Origin: Ectopseudomonas mendocina
GTDB taxonomy: Bacteria > Pseudomonadota > Gammaproteobacteria > Pseudomonadales > Pseudomonadaceae
Direction: 5' to 3'
NCBI RefSeq assembly: GCF_007049795.1
Contig: NZ_SCFY01000014.1
Location: forward strand, 62,001-126,000
Length of the DNA: 64,000 nucleotides
Made by a program: the position numbers and the translations under genes. The notes beneath the pieces were generated by a model, which did no database searches, was not told the origin of the DNA, and saw nothing but the letters and a program-made list of their open reading frames with translations. Positions 10,227 through 19,063 of this stretch are shown here, one piece after another (position 1 is the stretch's first letter; each line of letters starts with the position of its first letter).

Positions 10227-10671
10227 GATTCCATCCTCACTACAGCTGCCGACCACCGCCGACACGTACCTACCGAAAGGGTCAGAACACCTTTTCGAAG
10301 CCGAGGAAAGAACCTAGACAGCTGACTGAAATGGAACGGCGCAAAATCCAAAAAACGCTACTGACAAAAAAATGTCACCACAGCATGCGTCGAACTACTC
10401 CATCAGTTGAATCCCCGTCTTTTGATGCCTGACAACCCATTTCAGCTGTGCAGCCCACGAAAAATCAGGACTGCGCAGCTCACAGGCTCAAACAATGTGC
10501 TGATTTTCTCAGAGTTCATAAGATTTTTTCGGAATATAGCTTGTGAGGAAATTTTCTTAGCTTCTCAAAAAGTTGTTCTTAGCTGTGATGTTACAAGCCT
10601 GAAACGGCTTGACAGGGAAAAACGCCATTTTTATGGCGACAGGATAAGAACTTCAGTCAGGAGAAACGCCA
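10227..10671. other. AT-rich divergent control region between the adhesin and lapE
   Basis: This is 445 bp without a credible gene on either strand and visibly richer in A+T than its surroundings. It must hold the promoters of the minus-strand adhesin gene and of plus-strand lapEBC. I can point to only one weak sigma-70-like element (listed separately). No convincing FleQ or RpoN site could be recognised by eye. Confidence 0.7.
10609..10637 (+). promoter_or_regulatory. Possible sigma-70 promoter of lapEBC with an embedded palindrome
   Basis: A perfect -35 hexamer TTGACA (10609-10614) is followed after 17 bp by TATGGC, a poor -10 element. The spacer and -10 contain the palindrome CGCCAT-TTTT-ATGGCG (about 10623-10638), which could be an operator or an RNA hairpin just ahead of the lapE ribosome site. 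The exact spacing is attractive, but the -10 match is weak. Confidence 0.35.
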
Positions 10672-12027
10672 ATGCGCACCTTAACCCCGCTGTGGAGCGC
10701 CATGCTTTTGGCGACTGTTTGCAGTCAGGCGCAAGCCATGAATCTGTCGGAAGCGATTCAGAGCACGCTGGACAATCACCCGGAAATCCACGCTGCCGCC
10801 AATAGTCGACTCTCATCGGATGAGGATGTGAAATTTGCCAAGGGCGGCTACCTGCCCACCGTCGATCTGCTGGTCGGTTACGGCCGGGAACGTACAGACA
10901 GCCCCAGCACGAGGGCGCTGGGCAATCACAACACAGAGACCCTGAACTACCGCGATGCCGAGCTGCGTTTGCGGCAGATGCTGTTCGATGGTTTCAACAC
11001 CCCCAACGAAGTGGCGCGCACCCAGGCCGTGGTCAACTCCCGCGCCTACCGTCTGCTCGGCACCTCTGAAAGCCTGGCGCTACGCACCGTAGAGGTGTAC
11101 CTCGATGTGCTGATGCGCCGCGAGATGGTCACTCTGGCGCGCAACAACCTGCAGGCACACCAGCGCATCAACGATCAGATCGGCTTGCGCAGCCGCCAGG
11201 GCGTTGGCAGCACCGCCGACCTCGACCAATCCGAGGCCCGTCTGGCTCTGGCGCAGAACAACCTGTACACCGAAGAGGTCAACCTGGCCGATGCCGAAGC
11301 CAACTTCTTCAGCGCCGTAGGGCGTTTGCCGGATCAGCTGGAGACACCCTCCTCGGTCAAGGGCAACATGCCGGCCGATTTGCTCGCCGCCCGCCAGACC
11401 GTGATGGACAACAACCCCTTCCTGAAGTCGGCACAGTCGGACGTCAATGCTGCCGAGAAGCAGTACGAGGTGGCCAAGTCGCCCTTCTACCCACGCTTCG
11501 ACCTGGAGTTGGCCACCAATGCCAACGACAACGTGCAGGGTGACGAGGGGCACTACAACACCTGGCGAGCCGCCGTGGTGATGAACTACAACCTGTTCAA
11601 CGGCATGCGCGACAAGGCCCGCCTGCAATCGGCCGCGCACCAGATCAACGAGGCGATGGACATCCGCAACAATGCGCTGCGCGTGCTCAACGAAAACCTC
11701 TCGCTGGCCTGGAACGCCATGGAGAACGCGCGCCTGCAAACCCCCAAAGCCCGTGACTACGCGGACTACACCTCACGGGTTCGCGAGGCCTACCAGCAGC
11801 AGTTCAGCCTGGGGCAACGCACCCTGCTCGACCTGCTCGACAGCGAGAACGAACTGTTCACTGCCAACCGCCGCTACACCGAGGTTCGCTACGGCGAAGA
11901 GTTCTCGATGTACCGCGTCGTCGCGGCCATGGGTGATCTGCTGCGCCAGCAACAGGTCGTAGTCCCGGCGGAAGCTGTAGCCCTCACCGAAGTGAAGAGC
12001 GAAGCACGCTTGCCGGAAATGAAGTAG
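10672..12027 (+). CDS. lapE: TolC-family outer membrane efflux/secretion protein LapE
   Basis: The protein has 451 residues and starts at ATG 10672 behind a CAGGAG ribosome site. A signal peptide (MRTLTPLWSAMLLATVCSQAQA) ends after residue 22, followed by MNLSEAIQSTLDNHPEIHAA, the usual opening of TolC-type proteins. The two homologous helical halves carry the expected alternation of long helices and outer-membrane strands. Known family role: trimeric outer-membrane duct of a type I secretion system. For Lap systems it is also the pore in which the adhesin retention module lodges. It is the first gene of lapE-lapB-lapC and is divergent from its substrate, unlike loci where lapE sits last. Confidence 0.9.
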   Translation: MRTLTPLWSAMLLATVCSQAQAMNLSEAIQSTLDNHPEIHAAANSRLSSDEDVKFAKGGYLPTVDLLVGYGRERTDSPSTRALGNHNTETLNYRDAELRLRQMLFDGFNTPNEVARTQAVVNSRAYRLLGTSESLALRTVEVYLDVLMRREMVTLARNNLQAHQRINDQIGLRSRQGVGSTADLDQSEARLALAQNNLYTEEVNLADAEANFFSAVGRLPDQLETPSSVKGNMPADLLAARQTVMDNNPFLKSAQSDVNAAEKQYEVAKSPFYPRFDLELATNANDNVQGDEGHYNTWRAAVVMNYNLFNGMRDKARLQSAAHQINEAMDIRNNALRVLNENLSLAWNAMENARLQTPKARDYADYTSRVREAYQQQFSLGQRTLLDLLDSENELFTANRRYTEVRYGEEFSMYRVVAAMGDLLRQQQVVVPAEAVALTEVKSEARLPEMK

Positions 12028-12105
12028 TACCGACCCGAGACCCCGCGTGAGCAAGCAGGGTCAACGTGCGGCAACGGTCTGAACAGGCCTGAGGAGTAGT
12101 AGAAA

Positions 12106-14265
12106 TTGACCACCATGGAACGGCCAGAGCCGACCAGTGATCCGCGGCTCAGTCACGACGATCCGTTGTTGGATGGTTTGTTGATCCTGTGCAGGCTGCA
12201 CGGCTGTTCCGCCAGTCGCGGCAGCCTGAGCGCTGGGCTGCCTCTGCCAGAGCAGCGCCTGAGCCCCGACCTGCTGGCCCGCGCCGCAGCACGAGCGGGG
12301 TTGCAAGGACGCTTGCTGCAACGCGACCTGGCCAGTATCTCAGCACTCAACCTGCCGGTACTGCTGCTGCTCAAGGACGGCCGCAGCGCTGTGCTACGCC
12401 AGTGGGGACCAAAGCAGCAGGCGCAGATTCTGCCCTGCGAGACGGATGGCGGCGAGCAATGGGTCAGCCGCGAACAACTGGCCACCGAGTACAGCGGAAG
12501 GGCCTTCTTCGCTCGCCCGCGGCATGAGCTTGAGGAAGCCCGCACACCGCTGGTGCCGCGCATCGAAGCCTGGTTTCGCGACACCTTGAAGCTGTCGCGC
12601 TGGCTCTATACCGATGCCGTGCTGGCCAGCCTGCTGATCAACCTGCTGGGTTTGATGGTGCCGCTGTTCGTGATGCAAACCTACGATCGCGTGGTGCCCA
12701 ATCAGGCGACCTCGACGCTCTGGGTGTTGGCCATTGGCCTGTTTGTCGGTACCGGTTTCGAACTGCTGCTCAAGGTACTGCGCGCGCACCTGCTGGACAC
12801 CGCCGGCAAGAAGACTGATGTGGTGCTGTCGGCCACCTTGTTCGAACGCATCACTGGCATGTCGATGAAAGCGCGACCGGCCACCATCGGCGGTTTCGCA
12901 CAGAGCATTCACGACTTCCAGGGACTGCGCGATTTTCTCACGGCCGTGACCCTGACCAGCCTGATCGACCTGCCCTTCTCCCTGCTGATGCTGCTGGTGA
13001 TCGGCCTGATCGGTGGCCCGCTGGTGTTCATCCCCCTGCTGGCCTTCCCCATTACCGCACTGTTCGCCTACATCATTCAGGTGCGCCTGCGCGACACAGT
13101 GCAGAAGAGCCTGCAACTCGGTTCGCAGCGCCAGGCGTTGTTAATCGAAACCCTTGGAGGCCTGGAAACCCTCAAAGCCTGCGGCGCGGAAAGCGAGCGC
13201 CAACATCAGTGGGAGCAAACCCACGGTGCCCTCACCCGCCTGGACGGCCATGCAAAATTCCTCGCCTCACTGGCCACCAACGGCACCCTGTTCCTGCAGC
13301 AATTCGCCGGCATGGCCACCATCGTCGCTGGGGTCTATCTGATCATCGCCGGCCACCTCAGCGTCGGCGCACTGGTGGCCTGCTACATGCTGGGCAGCCG
13401 GATTCTTGCGCCACTGGGCCAGATCGCCGGACTGATAACCCACTACCAACAGGCGCGCCTGACCATGACCAGCACCGACGCACTGATGGCATTGCCACAG
13501 GAGCGTCAGGACAAGCAGCGCCCGCTGGATCGCACCCAACTCAAAGGGGCGCTGGAAATCCGCCAGATCAGCTTCACCTACCCCGGCCAGAACGCCCCGG
13601 CGCTGCACAACGTCAGCCTGCGCCTCGGCGCCGGCGAGCGGCTCGGCATCATCGGTCGCAGCGGCTCGGGCAAAAGCACCCTGGCGCGTCTGATGATGGC
13701 GTTCTACAGCGCCGACGAAGGGCAGATCCTGCTCGACAACCTCGACCTGCGTCAGCTCGATGTCGCCGACCTGCGCCACCAGATCGGCTACGTCGCCCAC
13801 GATCTGCCGCTGCTGGCCGGCAGCCTGCGCGACAACCTCACCCTCGGTGCGCGTTACATCAGCGACGCGCGCATGCTCGAAGTGGCCGAGCTGACTGGCG
13901 TCGTCGACCTGGCGCGACAGCACCCGCAGGGCTTCGACCGTCCGGTGGGCGAGCGCGGCCAACTGCTTTCCGGCGGCCAGCGGCAAGCCGTGCTGCTGGC
14001 CCGGGCGCTGCTGCTCGACCCACCGATTCTGGTGCTCGACGAGCCCACCAGCGCCATGGACAACACCAGCGAAGACCTGCTGCGCCAGCGTCTGCACAGC
14101 TGGGTGCAGGGCAAGACCCTGATCCTCATCACCCACCGCGCCTCCATGCTCAGCCTGGTAGATCGCCTGGCCGTGCTAGACAACGGTCGTGTGGTGGCAG
14201 ACGGGCCGAAGGAAGCGGTGATCGAAGCCTTGCGCAAGGGCCGCGTCGGCCCAGCCAGCCTGTAG
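12106..14265 (+). CDS. lapB: Type I secretion ABC transporter LapB
   Basis: The protein has 719 residues. GAGGAG at 12091-12096 is correctly spaced for the TTG start at 12106 and too far from ATG 12115, so I keep TTG. Residues 1-140 form a C39-like domain of the HlyB/LapB kind, without a clear peptidase active site. Residues about 165-440 are the six-helix ABC membrane domain. The C-terminal ATPase has Walker A GRSGSGKST (517-525), signature LSGGQ (621-625), Walker B ILVLDEPTS and the ITHR switch. Its role is to drive export of the RTX adhesin through LapC and LapE. The gene lies 78 bp after lapE and 12 bp before lapC. Confidence 0.92.
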   Translation: MTTMERPEPTSDPRLSHDDPLLDGLLILCRLHGCSASRGSLSAGLPLPEQRLSPDLLARAAARAGLQGRLLQRDLASISALNLPVLLLLKDGRSAVLRQWGPKQQAQILPCETDGGEQWVSREQLATEYSGRAFFARPRHELEEARTPLVPRIEAWFRDTLKLSRWLYTDAVLASLLINLLGLMVPLFVMQTYDRVVPNQATSTLWVLAIGLFVGTGFELLLKVLRAHLLDTAGKKTDVVLSATLFERITGMSMKARPATIGGFAQSIHDFQGLRDFLTAVTLTSLIDLPFSLLMLLVIGLIGGPLVFIPLLAFPITALFAYIIQVRLRDTVQKSLQLGSQRQALLIETLGGLETLKACGAESERQHQWEQTHGALTRLDGHAKFLASLATNGTLFLQQFAGMATIVAGVYLIIAGHLSVGALVACYMLGSRILAPLGQIAGLITHYQQARLTMTSTDALMALPQERQDKQRPLDRTQLKGALEIRQISFTYPGQNAPALHNVSLRLGAGERLGIIGRSGSGKSTLARLMMAFYSADEGQILLDNLDLRQLDVADLRHQIGYVAHDLPLLAGSLRDNLTLGARYISDARMLEVAELTGVVDLARQHPQGFDRPVGERGQLLSGGQRQAVLLARALLLDPPILVLDEPTSAMDNTSEDLLRQRLHSWVQGKTLILITHRASMLSLVDRLAVLDNGRVVADGPKEAVIEALRKGRVGPASL

Positions 14266-14277
14266 GAGCGACGAGCG

Positions 14278-15636
14278 ATGCAAGCGACCCAGAACCTCGG
14301 CAACTACTTCGGCAGCCTGCGCGAGAAACGTCAGGACACCGAGTTCATGCCGGAAGTCGAAGGCGCCATTCTGGAAGACTCGCCCTGGCTGAGCCGCATC
14401 ACCGTGTGGGCGGTCAGTGCCTGCCTGCTCAGCGCACTGGTCTGGGCGCATTTCGCCGTACTCGAGGAGGTGACCACGGGTGAAGGCAAGGCCATCCCGT
14501 CGAGCAAGGTGCAGGTGATCCAGAACCTCGAAGGCGGCATCGTCAGCGAGATCTTCGTGCGTGAAGGCCAGGTGGTGGAAAAGGGTGACACCCTGCTGCG
14601 GCTGGATGACACGCGCTTTCTATCCAATCGCGGGGAAACCGAAGCGGATCGACTGGCACTGATCGCCCGTCTCGAACGACTGAGTGCCGAGGCCGAAGGT
14701 CGAGAACCGCAACTGCCCGAAGAAATCAACCGCGACGCGCCGCAACTGGCAGAAGACCAATTGGCCCTGTACCGCTCACGCCAACAACGCCTGCGCAGTG
14801 AGCAACGCACCCTGGGCGAACAACTGCGGCAAAAGGAGCAGGAGCTTGCCGAGTTTCGCTCCAAGTCCCAGCAATACCGTTCCAGCCTCGGCCTTTTGCA
14901 GCAAGAGCTGAACATGTCGCAACCGCTGGTGGCCTCGGGGGCGATTTCCCAAGTCGAAGTGCTACGCCTGCGCCGTAGCGTGGTGGAAGTTCGAGGATCA
15001 CTGGAAGCCACCAACCTGGCCATTCCCCGCGCAGAAGCGGCGATGAGCGAGATCAAGAGCAAGATGGACGAATCCGAGCTGGCCTTCCGCGCCGAGGCCT
15101 TCAAGGAGCTCAACGAATTACGTACCGAACTGCAGAAGATCACCGCCACTAGTGTCGCCATCCAGGACAAGGTAACCCGCACCACCGTCACCTCGCCGGT
15201 GCGTGGGGTAATCAAGCAGCTCAAGGTCAATACCATCGGTGGCGTGGTGCAGCCGGGTAGCGACATGCTGGAAATCGTACCGCTGGACGACAGTCTGTTG
15301 ATCGAGGCCAAGGTGCGCCCGCAGGACGTAGCCTTCCTGCATCCAGGGCAGAAGGCCATGGTCAAGTTCACCGCCTACGACTACACCATCTACGGCGGCC
15401 TCAAGGCCAACCTCGAGCTGATCAGCGCCGACACCATTACCGACGAGGAAGGCAACAGCTTTTACCTGATCCAGGTACGCACGGATAAAAGCCATCTCGG
15501 CAGCGACGAACACCCGTTGCTGATCATCCCCGGCATGGTCGCCACGGTTGACATCATTACTGGTGAAAAGAGCGTGCTGGCCTACCTGCTAAAGCCCGTG
15601 CTCAAGGCTCGTTCGGAAGCCATGCGCGAACGCTGA
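14278..15636 (+). CDS. lapC: HlyD-family membrane fusion protein LapC
   Basis: The protein has 452 residues starting at ATG 14278, with GGAG about 9 bases upstream. A short cytoplasmic N-terminus is followed by a single membrane helix (about residues 38-60, ITVWAVSACLLSALVWA). A split lipoyl/barrel-sandwich domain (KVQVIQNLEGGIVSEIFVREGQVVEKGD) comes next, then a long coiled coil (about 120-285) and the returning beta-barrel region (TSPVRGVIKQLKVNTIGGVV). Known role: periplasmic adaptor joining LapB to LapE. It is the last gene of the lapEBC operon; 20 bp downstream is the hairpin at 15658-15680, which lacks a T-run. Confidence 0.92.
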   Translation: MQATQNLGNYFGSLREKRQDTEFMPEVEGAILEDSPWLSRITVWAVSACLLSALVWAHFAVLEEVTTGEGKAIPSSKVQVIQNLEGGIVSEIFVREGQVVEKGDTLLRLDDTRFLSNRGETEADRLALIARLERLSAEAEGREPQLPEEINRDAPQLAEDQLALYRSRQQRLRSEQRTLGEQLRQKEQELAEFRSKSQQYRSSLGLLQQELNMSQPLVASGAISQVEVLRLRRSVVEVRGSLEATNLAIPRAEAAMSEIKSKMDESELAFRAEAFKELNELRTELQKITATSVAIQDKVTRTTVTSPVRGVIKQLKVNTIGGVVQPGSDMLEIVPLDDSLLIEAKVRPQDVAFLHPGQKAMVKFTAYDYTIYGGLKANLELISADTITDEEGNSFYLIQVRTDKSHLGSDEHPLLIIPGMVATVDIITGEKSVLAYLLKPVLKARSEAMRER

Positions 15637-15657
15637 ATACCTGCCGTGCATGCTGCG

Positions 15658-15680
15658 TAGCCCGGATTTCATCCGGGCTA
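15658..15680. repeat. Small palindrome after lapC
   Basis: The arms TAGCCCGGAT and ATCCGGGCTA are perfectly complementary around a 3-base loop. Without a T-run it is not a classical terminator. Variants of the same unit occur at about 38646 and 47133, so it is a genome-repeat type. Confidence 0.7.
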
Positions 15681-15740
15681 AGCGACATCGCCAGATGCGC
15701 CGTACGTACCGAGCCCAAACCGTAGCATTGATCAAAAGCC

Positions 15741-15818
15741 GGTGCGCGCGGCGCACCCTACATGCCTTCGCCCTTATAGACCTGCCACGGCTACGCGCGT
15801 AGGGTGCGCCGTGCGCAC
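15741..15818. repeat. REPIN-like inverted pair (GTAGGGTGCGCC family)
   Basis: Inverted arms GGTGCGCGCGGCGCACCCTAC (15741-15761) and GTAGGGTGCGCCGTGCGCAC (15799-15818) flank a 37-bp spacer. The same unit recurs at 47022-47086 and 47171-47242. It is a REP-type, non-autonomous intergenic repeat. Confidence 0.7.
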
Positions 15819-15822
15819 TGCG

Positions 15823-16416
15823 TCAACGCTGGTGGTTGCGGACAAACACTGCTTCGCCCATCGCCGCAATCTGCCCTTCAATCAACGCATCGAATGGCTG
15901 CAGCAATGCCTCGAAACCCCGTGGTGCCTCAAGCACATCCAGCGCTGCAACAACCGCCTCGATAGTCGACAGCGCCCCCTCTTCCGGTGCCTTGCGCAGA
16001 CGGTAACGCGACGGCGCTACTGCCCCCAGGCTCACACGCGGCAGTGCCGCCAGCGACGGGTTGAGATGCAGCAGCTTGCGCGCCTTGCGCCAGGTGCCAT
16101 CGGGCACCACCAGCAACAATGGCTTCTCGTCGGGCGCATAAGCGCTCAAGGCGACGGACTCTTCGCCGGGAAACAGCAGACAGGCTCGATAGTCAGGCTG
16201 CGCGAGCAATTGCGGCAGATCATCGAATACCTCACCGACGCGCAGCTCGGCATTGCGTAACCCAAGCGCAGCCAGGCGAGCGGTATTGAGGGCATGACCG
16301 ACCTCGCTCGGATGCTGCAGGATGAGCACACGAGTGCGACTCTCGAGGTCGGGAATCAGCGGACAGAGACAATGGCTGAGCGGGCGCTGGCAGCGGGAGC
16401 AGGTCGGACGAGGCAT
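15823..16416 (-). CDS. DTW-domain tRNA-uridine aminocarboxypropyltransferase
   Basis: The protein has 197 residues starting at ATG 16416 (MPRPTCSRCQRPLSHCLCP); the open frame extends further upstream but without support. The Cys cluster C6-x2-C9 ... C16-x-C18 is the zinc-knuckle start of DTW proteins. The DTW-type motif appears as PDGTWRKARKLL (106-109 = DGTW), followed by a STIEA segment. Known family: TapT/DTWD enzymes make acp3U in the tRNA variable loop from S-adenosylmethionine. It runs convergently with lapC and is followed by no obvious partner gene. Confidence 0.85.
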   Translation of the reverse strand: MPRPTCSRCQRPLSHCLCPLIPDLESRTRVLILQHPSEVGHALNTARLAALGLRNAELRVGEVFDDLPQLLAQPDYRACLLFPGEESVALSAYAPDEKPLLLVVPDGTWRKARKLLHLNPSLAALPRVSLGAVAPSRYRLRKAPEEGALSTIEAVVAALDVLEAPRGFEALLQPFDALIEGQIAAMGEAVFVRNHQR

Positions 16417-16507
16417 GCCGCGCAGTGTGCCAGAACGCCCTGCCAACGCGTAGTCCGGCTGCAACCCGGAACATCGAAGCATGCCTCGGATGACATCCGG
16501 CTACGGT

Positions 16508-18073
16508 TCAGCGATTGAAACGCTCCGCCAGGCTGTGCAGGTAATCGGCCATTTCCTCCAGCTCGCGGCTGATCGCCGCGCCCTGATGCGCCTGGCCAGC
16601 ACTGTGATCGGAAAGCTGGGCGATACGGGTGATCTGCCGGCTGATGTCCTCGGCCACGTGGCTCTGCTCCTCGGAGGCGGCCGCCATCTGCTGGCTCATA
16701 CCGGTGATACGCGTCACCGCCGAGCTGATGCCCTCCAACGCATCGCGGACCGACTCCACGCTCTGCACGCTGCCACGGGAAATTTCCTCGCCCTTGCCCG
16801 CCGTCACCACGGCGCGCTCGGCTCCAGCACGCAGATCAGCGATGATCTGGTGAATCTGCTCAGTGGACTGACGGGTTCGCGATGCCAGCGAGCGCACTTC
16901 ATCGGCGACCACAGCGAAACCGCGCCCCTGCTCCCCTGCCCTGGCCGCCTCGATGGCAGCGTTGAGCGCCAGCAGGTTGGTCTGCTCGGCAATCGAGGTG
17001 ATCACGTCGGCGACGCTGCCGATCGACTGCGTGGAGTTGGCCAGTTCGTTGACCGCCTGACCAATATCGTTGACCGCCTTGGCCATCTGTCGCATCGAAT
17101 CCAAGCTACCCACCGCCAGATCGCGTCCCTCACGCGCCAGACGATCCGCCTCTTCGGCGGCATGCGAGGTGCTCTGTACGTTGTGCGCGACCTCCTGGAT
17201 GGTCGCCGCCATCTGGTTGATGGCCGTCGCCGACTGGTCGGTTTCTGCCCGCTGCTGGTCAAGCAACTGAGCGCCAGAACGCGACAATTCTGCAGACTGG
17301 GTGGCGCGCTTCTTGACGTTCTCGCCGGCATCTTCCAGTCGCGTCAGCGCTGTCTGCAAACGCGCCTCCTCGCTGATCATCGCCATGTCCAGCAGCGCCT
17401 GGGCACCGCGATTATCGCTGTAGGTCAGCGCCACGAGGCCGCTGGTGAAGGCTTTCGGATGCTCGGCCAAGGTCCGACGAATGAGCTCGCGAGTCCGGTA
17501 CAGCTGATAAGACCCAAGGGCGAACAGCGTCAGCACGATAAAAGCCATCAGCGCCCAGCCAGAAACCACCCAGTGCGCCGCAACAATCAGCAGCGACGCG
17601 GCGATCAGCGGCCAGGAGCGCACCAGATCATAGGTCCAGTATTCCAACTTCGGAACGGGTGATTTTCCGGCCCGCAGCCGGGCATAGAGTGCTTCGGCAC
17701 GACGCTTCTGGGCCTCAGTGGGCAATGAGCGCACCGACTCGTAGCCGGAAATTCTGCCGTTCTCATAGATGGGCGTGACATACGCACTGACCCAGTAGAA
17801 TTCACCGTTCTTCGAACGATTCTTGACGATCCCCATCCAGGGCTTGCCCTGCTTGATCGTCTCCCACATATGGCCAAACACCGCAGGGGGCATGTCCGGG
17901 TGTCGTACGAGGTTATGCGGCTGGCCGATCAACTCCTCGCGAGTGAAACCGCTGATCTCGACAAAAGCATCGTTGCAGTAGGTGATCTTGCTGTTGAGGT
18001 CGGTGGTGGAAATCAGGCGTTCTTCCGCGGGGAAGGTTCTTTCCCGCTGAGTCACGGGCAGGTTCTGGCGCAT
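16508..18073 (-). CDS. aer: Aerotaxis receptor Aer (PAS-type methyl-accepting chemotaxis protein)
   Basis: The protein has 521 residues. An N-terminal PAS domain at about 15-115 ([29 protein letters not shown]) is expected to bind FAD. Two closely spaced hydrophobic segments lie at about 150-200, then a HAMP-like stretch and the chemoreceptor signalling domain with the invariant hairpin tip ([20 protein letters not shown], then [12 protein letters not shown]). Known role: senses oxygen or redox state through FAD and signals to CheA/CheW. It has no periplasmic ligand domain. It stands alone; the chemotaxis partners seen here are the cheW genes 44 kb away. Confidence 0.92.
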   Translation of the reverse strand: MRQNLPVTQRERTFPAEERLISTTDLNSKITYCNDAFVEISGFTREELIGQPHNLVRHPDMPPAVFGHMWETIKQGKPWMGIVKNRSKNGEFYWVSAYVTPIYENGRISGYESVRSLPTEAQKRRAEALYARLRAGKSPVPKLEYWTYDLVRSWPLIAASLLIVAAHWVVSGWALMAFIVLTLFALGSYQLYRTRELIRRTLAEHPKAFTSGLVALTYSDNRGAQALLDMAMISEEARLQTALTRLEDAGENVKKRATQSAELSRSGAQLLDQQRAETDQSATAINQMAATIQEVAHNVQSTSHAAEEADRLAREGRDLAVGSLDSMRQMAKAVNDIGQAVNELANSTQSIGSVADVITSIAEQTNLLALNAAIEAARAGEQGRGFAVVADEVRSLASRTRQSTEQIHQIIADLRAGAERAVVTAGKGEEISRGSVQSVESVRDALEGISSAVTRITGMSQQMAAASEEQSHVAEDISRQITRIAQLSDHSAGQAHQGAAISRELEEMADYLHSLAERFNR

Positions 18074-18384
18074 CTAGGCTTCCCTGGTGGCGTTGGAGTT
18101 GAGGCAGACGTATGAATAAGTACTAGCACAGCCTAATAAGCGCGCCAGCGTTGGGCTGTACGCCTTTCGGAGAAGAAAGGCGACACTGCTTCAGTTCTGA
18201 TTCAGTTGCGTCTTCAGCAGATCGAGGAAGGTCTGAAGTAGTCATATTCAACACATCCGACACTAATGCCATAACGCCTGGCATTATGAACGCACCGAAA
18301 GCCCGTAGCACATGGTCGAGGCCTACTTTTTCGCCACACGAGTCGGTTCCAAAACCCTGACCACGGACCTCGACGGGTGACGAT
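18074..18384. other. Non-coding stretch upstream of aer
   Basis: No supported gene lies here. A hairpin with arms CGCCTTTC / GAAAGGCG stands at about 18169-18190. The region precedes a gene remnant and may include eroded sequence from its lost 5' half. The promoter of aer should lie in the first 50-100 bp, but I could not recognise an ANR box. Confidence 0.5.
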
Positions 18385-18696
18385 ATGATCGAATATGGTG
18401 ACGTGCTGGATCTGGGTAATCGGGTATTGCAGGTGCTACGCACGCCCGGCCATTAACCGGGCGGCATCAGCCTATGGGAAGCGAGTACACAAACGCTGTT
18501 TTCCGGCGACATCCTCTATGAAGGCCCGCTGATCGAGGACGCTTACCACTCGAACCTGGAGGATTACGCACGGAGTCTTGCGCGCTTGCGCGAACTACCC
18601 GTACGCACCGTGCACGGCGGGCATTTCGGCAGTTTTTCGGGGCAGCGGATGCGTGAGCTGGTAGGCGCCTGGTTCGACGCCCATCGGCTCACCTGA
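18385..18696 (+). pseudogene. MBL-fold metallohydrolase remnant with in-frame stop
   Basis: Translation from ATG 18385 gives a glyoxalase-II/beta-lactamase-fold C-terminal half: DVLDLGNRVLQVLRTPGH, then TAA (18454-18456), then PGGISLWEASTQTLFSGD and LRELPVRTVHGGHFGSF to TGA 18694. The stop replaces the serine of the conserved PGHSPG motif, a one-codon change. The N-terminal HxHxDH zinc motif is missing: the same frame has a TGA at 18358 and no other upstream frame supplies it. The gene is therefore both 5'-truncated and interrupted. The retained later metal ligands (SGD, GGH) show that decay is recent. A miniature element inserted 2-8 bp past its end. Confidence 0.8.
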
Positions 18697-18698
18697 AA

Positions 18699-18848
18699 CT
18701 TCAGGGCACCTCTAAAAACTTAGGCGAGGCAGCCAGCGCAAGGCAAAAACAGGCGAAAAAGCGCAGTTTACGCGCTGTAAATGAGCATTTTGAGCCTGTT
18801 TTTAACGCCGCGATGGCAACGCAGGTAGTTTTTAGAGGTGCCCTTCAG
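18699..18848. mobile_element. Miniature inverted-repeat element A with 6-bp direct repeats
   Basis: A 138-bp element (18705-18842) has perfect 15-bp terminal inverted repeats GGCACCTCTAAAAAC / GTTTTTAGAGGTGCC. It is flanked by CTTCAG on both sides (18699-18704 and 18843-18848), which looks like a target-site duplication. It encodes nothing. The internal core (18738-18798) contains GCGCAGTTTAC and TGTAAATGAGCATTTTGAG and is shared in inverted orientation with element B at 23.5 kb. The transposase that moves it is not in the window. Confidence 0.75.
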
Positions 18849-18976
18849 CGACGCTGACGCGCTTCGCGACTCAGACGCTCCTGCTCGGCTTCGCTGATAC
18901 GAATTGGCTGAGGTTGCGGGACAAGGCCAAGGGCCTGCAACAGGGCTTGCAGTTGTTCTTGCAGCTTGGCGAGCAT
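18845..18976 (-). CDS. Small conserved-looking protein, 43 aa
   Basis: The predicted start ATG 18976 has an excellent ribosome site (AGGAGGT, 7 bases upstream), better than the TTG at 19027 that would add 17 residues. The product is MLAKLQEQLQALLQALGLVPQPQPIRISEAEQERLSREARQRR in two parts: a leucine/glutamine helix (1-17) and a basic, arginine-rich tail. The TGA stop lies inside the right CTTCAG copy flanking miniature element A, so the insertion stopped exactly at the end of the gene without changing it. It lies 87 bp downstream of aceK on the same strand. The function is unknown. Confidence 0.55.
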   Translation of the reverse strand: MLAKLQEQLQALLQALGLVPQPQPIRISEAEQERLSREARQRR

Positions 18977-19063
18977 GGGTAAGACCTCCTGCCAAGTAAA
19001 GGGAAGAGCCAGCGGCTCATTTATCAAATTAGGCCGGACAAACCGGATTTCAACCAGGCGCCG

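Noticed and set aside
774-10265. RTX and repeat arrays as a possible CRISPR or satellite array
   Set aside because: Periodicity is explained by protein repeats in one open frame; there are no spacer-like units and no cas genes.
12115-12117. ATG 12115 as lapB start
   Set aside because: The GAGGAG site at 12091-12096 is 18 bases away, too far; the TTG at 12106 is at the proper distance.
18123-18443. 106-residue minus-strand open frame upstream of aer
   Set aside because: No ribosome site or recognised motif, and its upstream part overlaps the MBL-fold remnant, whose coding sense is plus.
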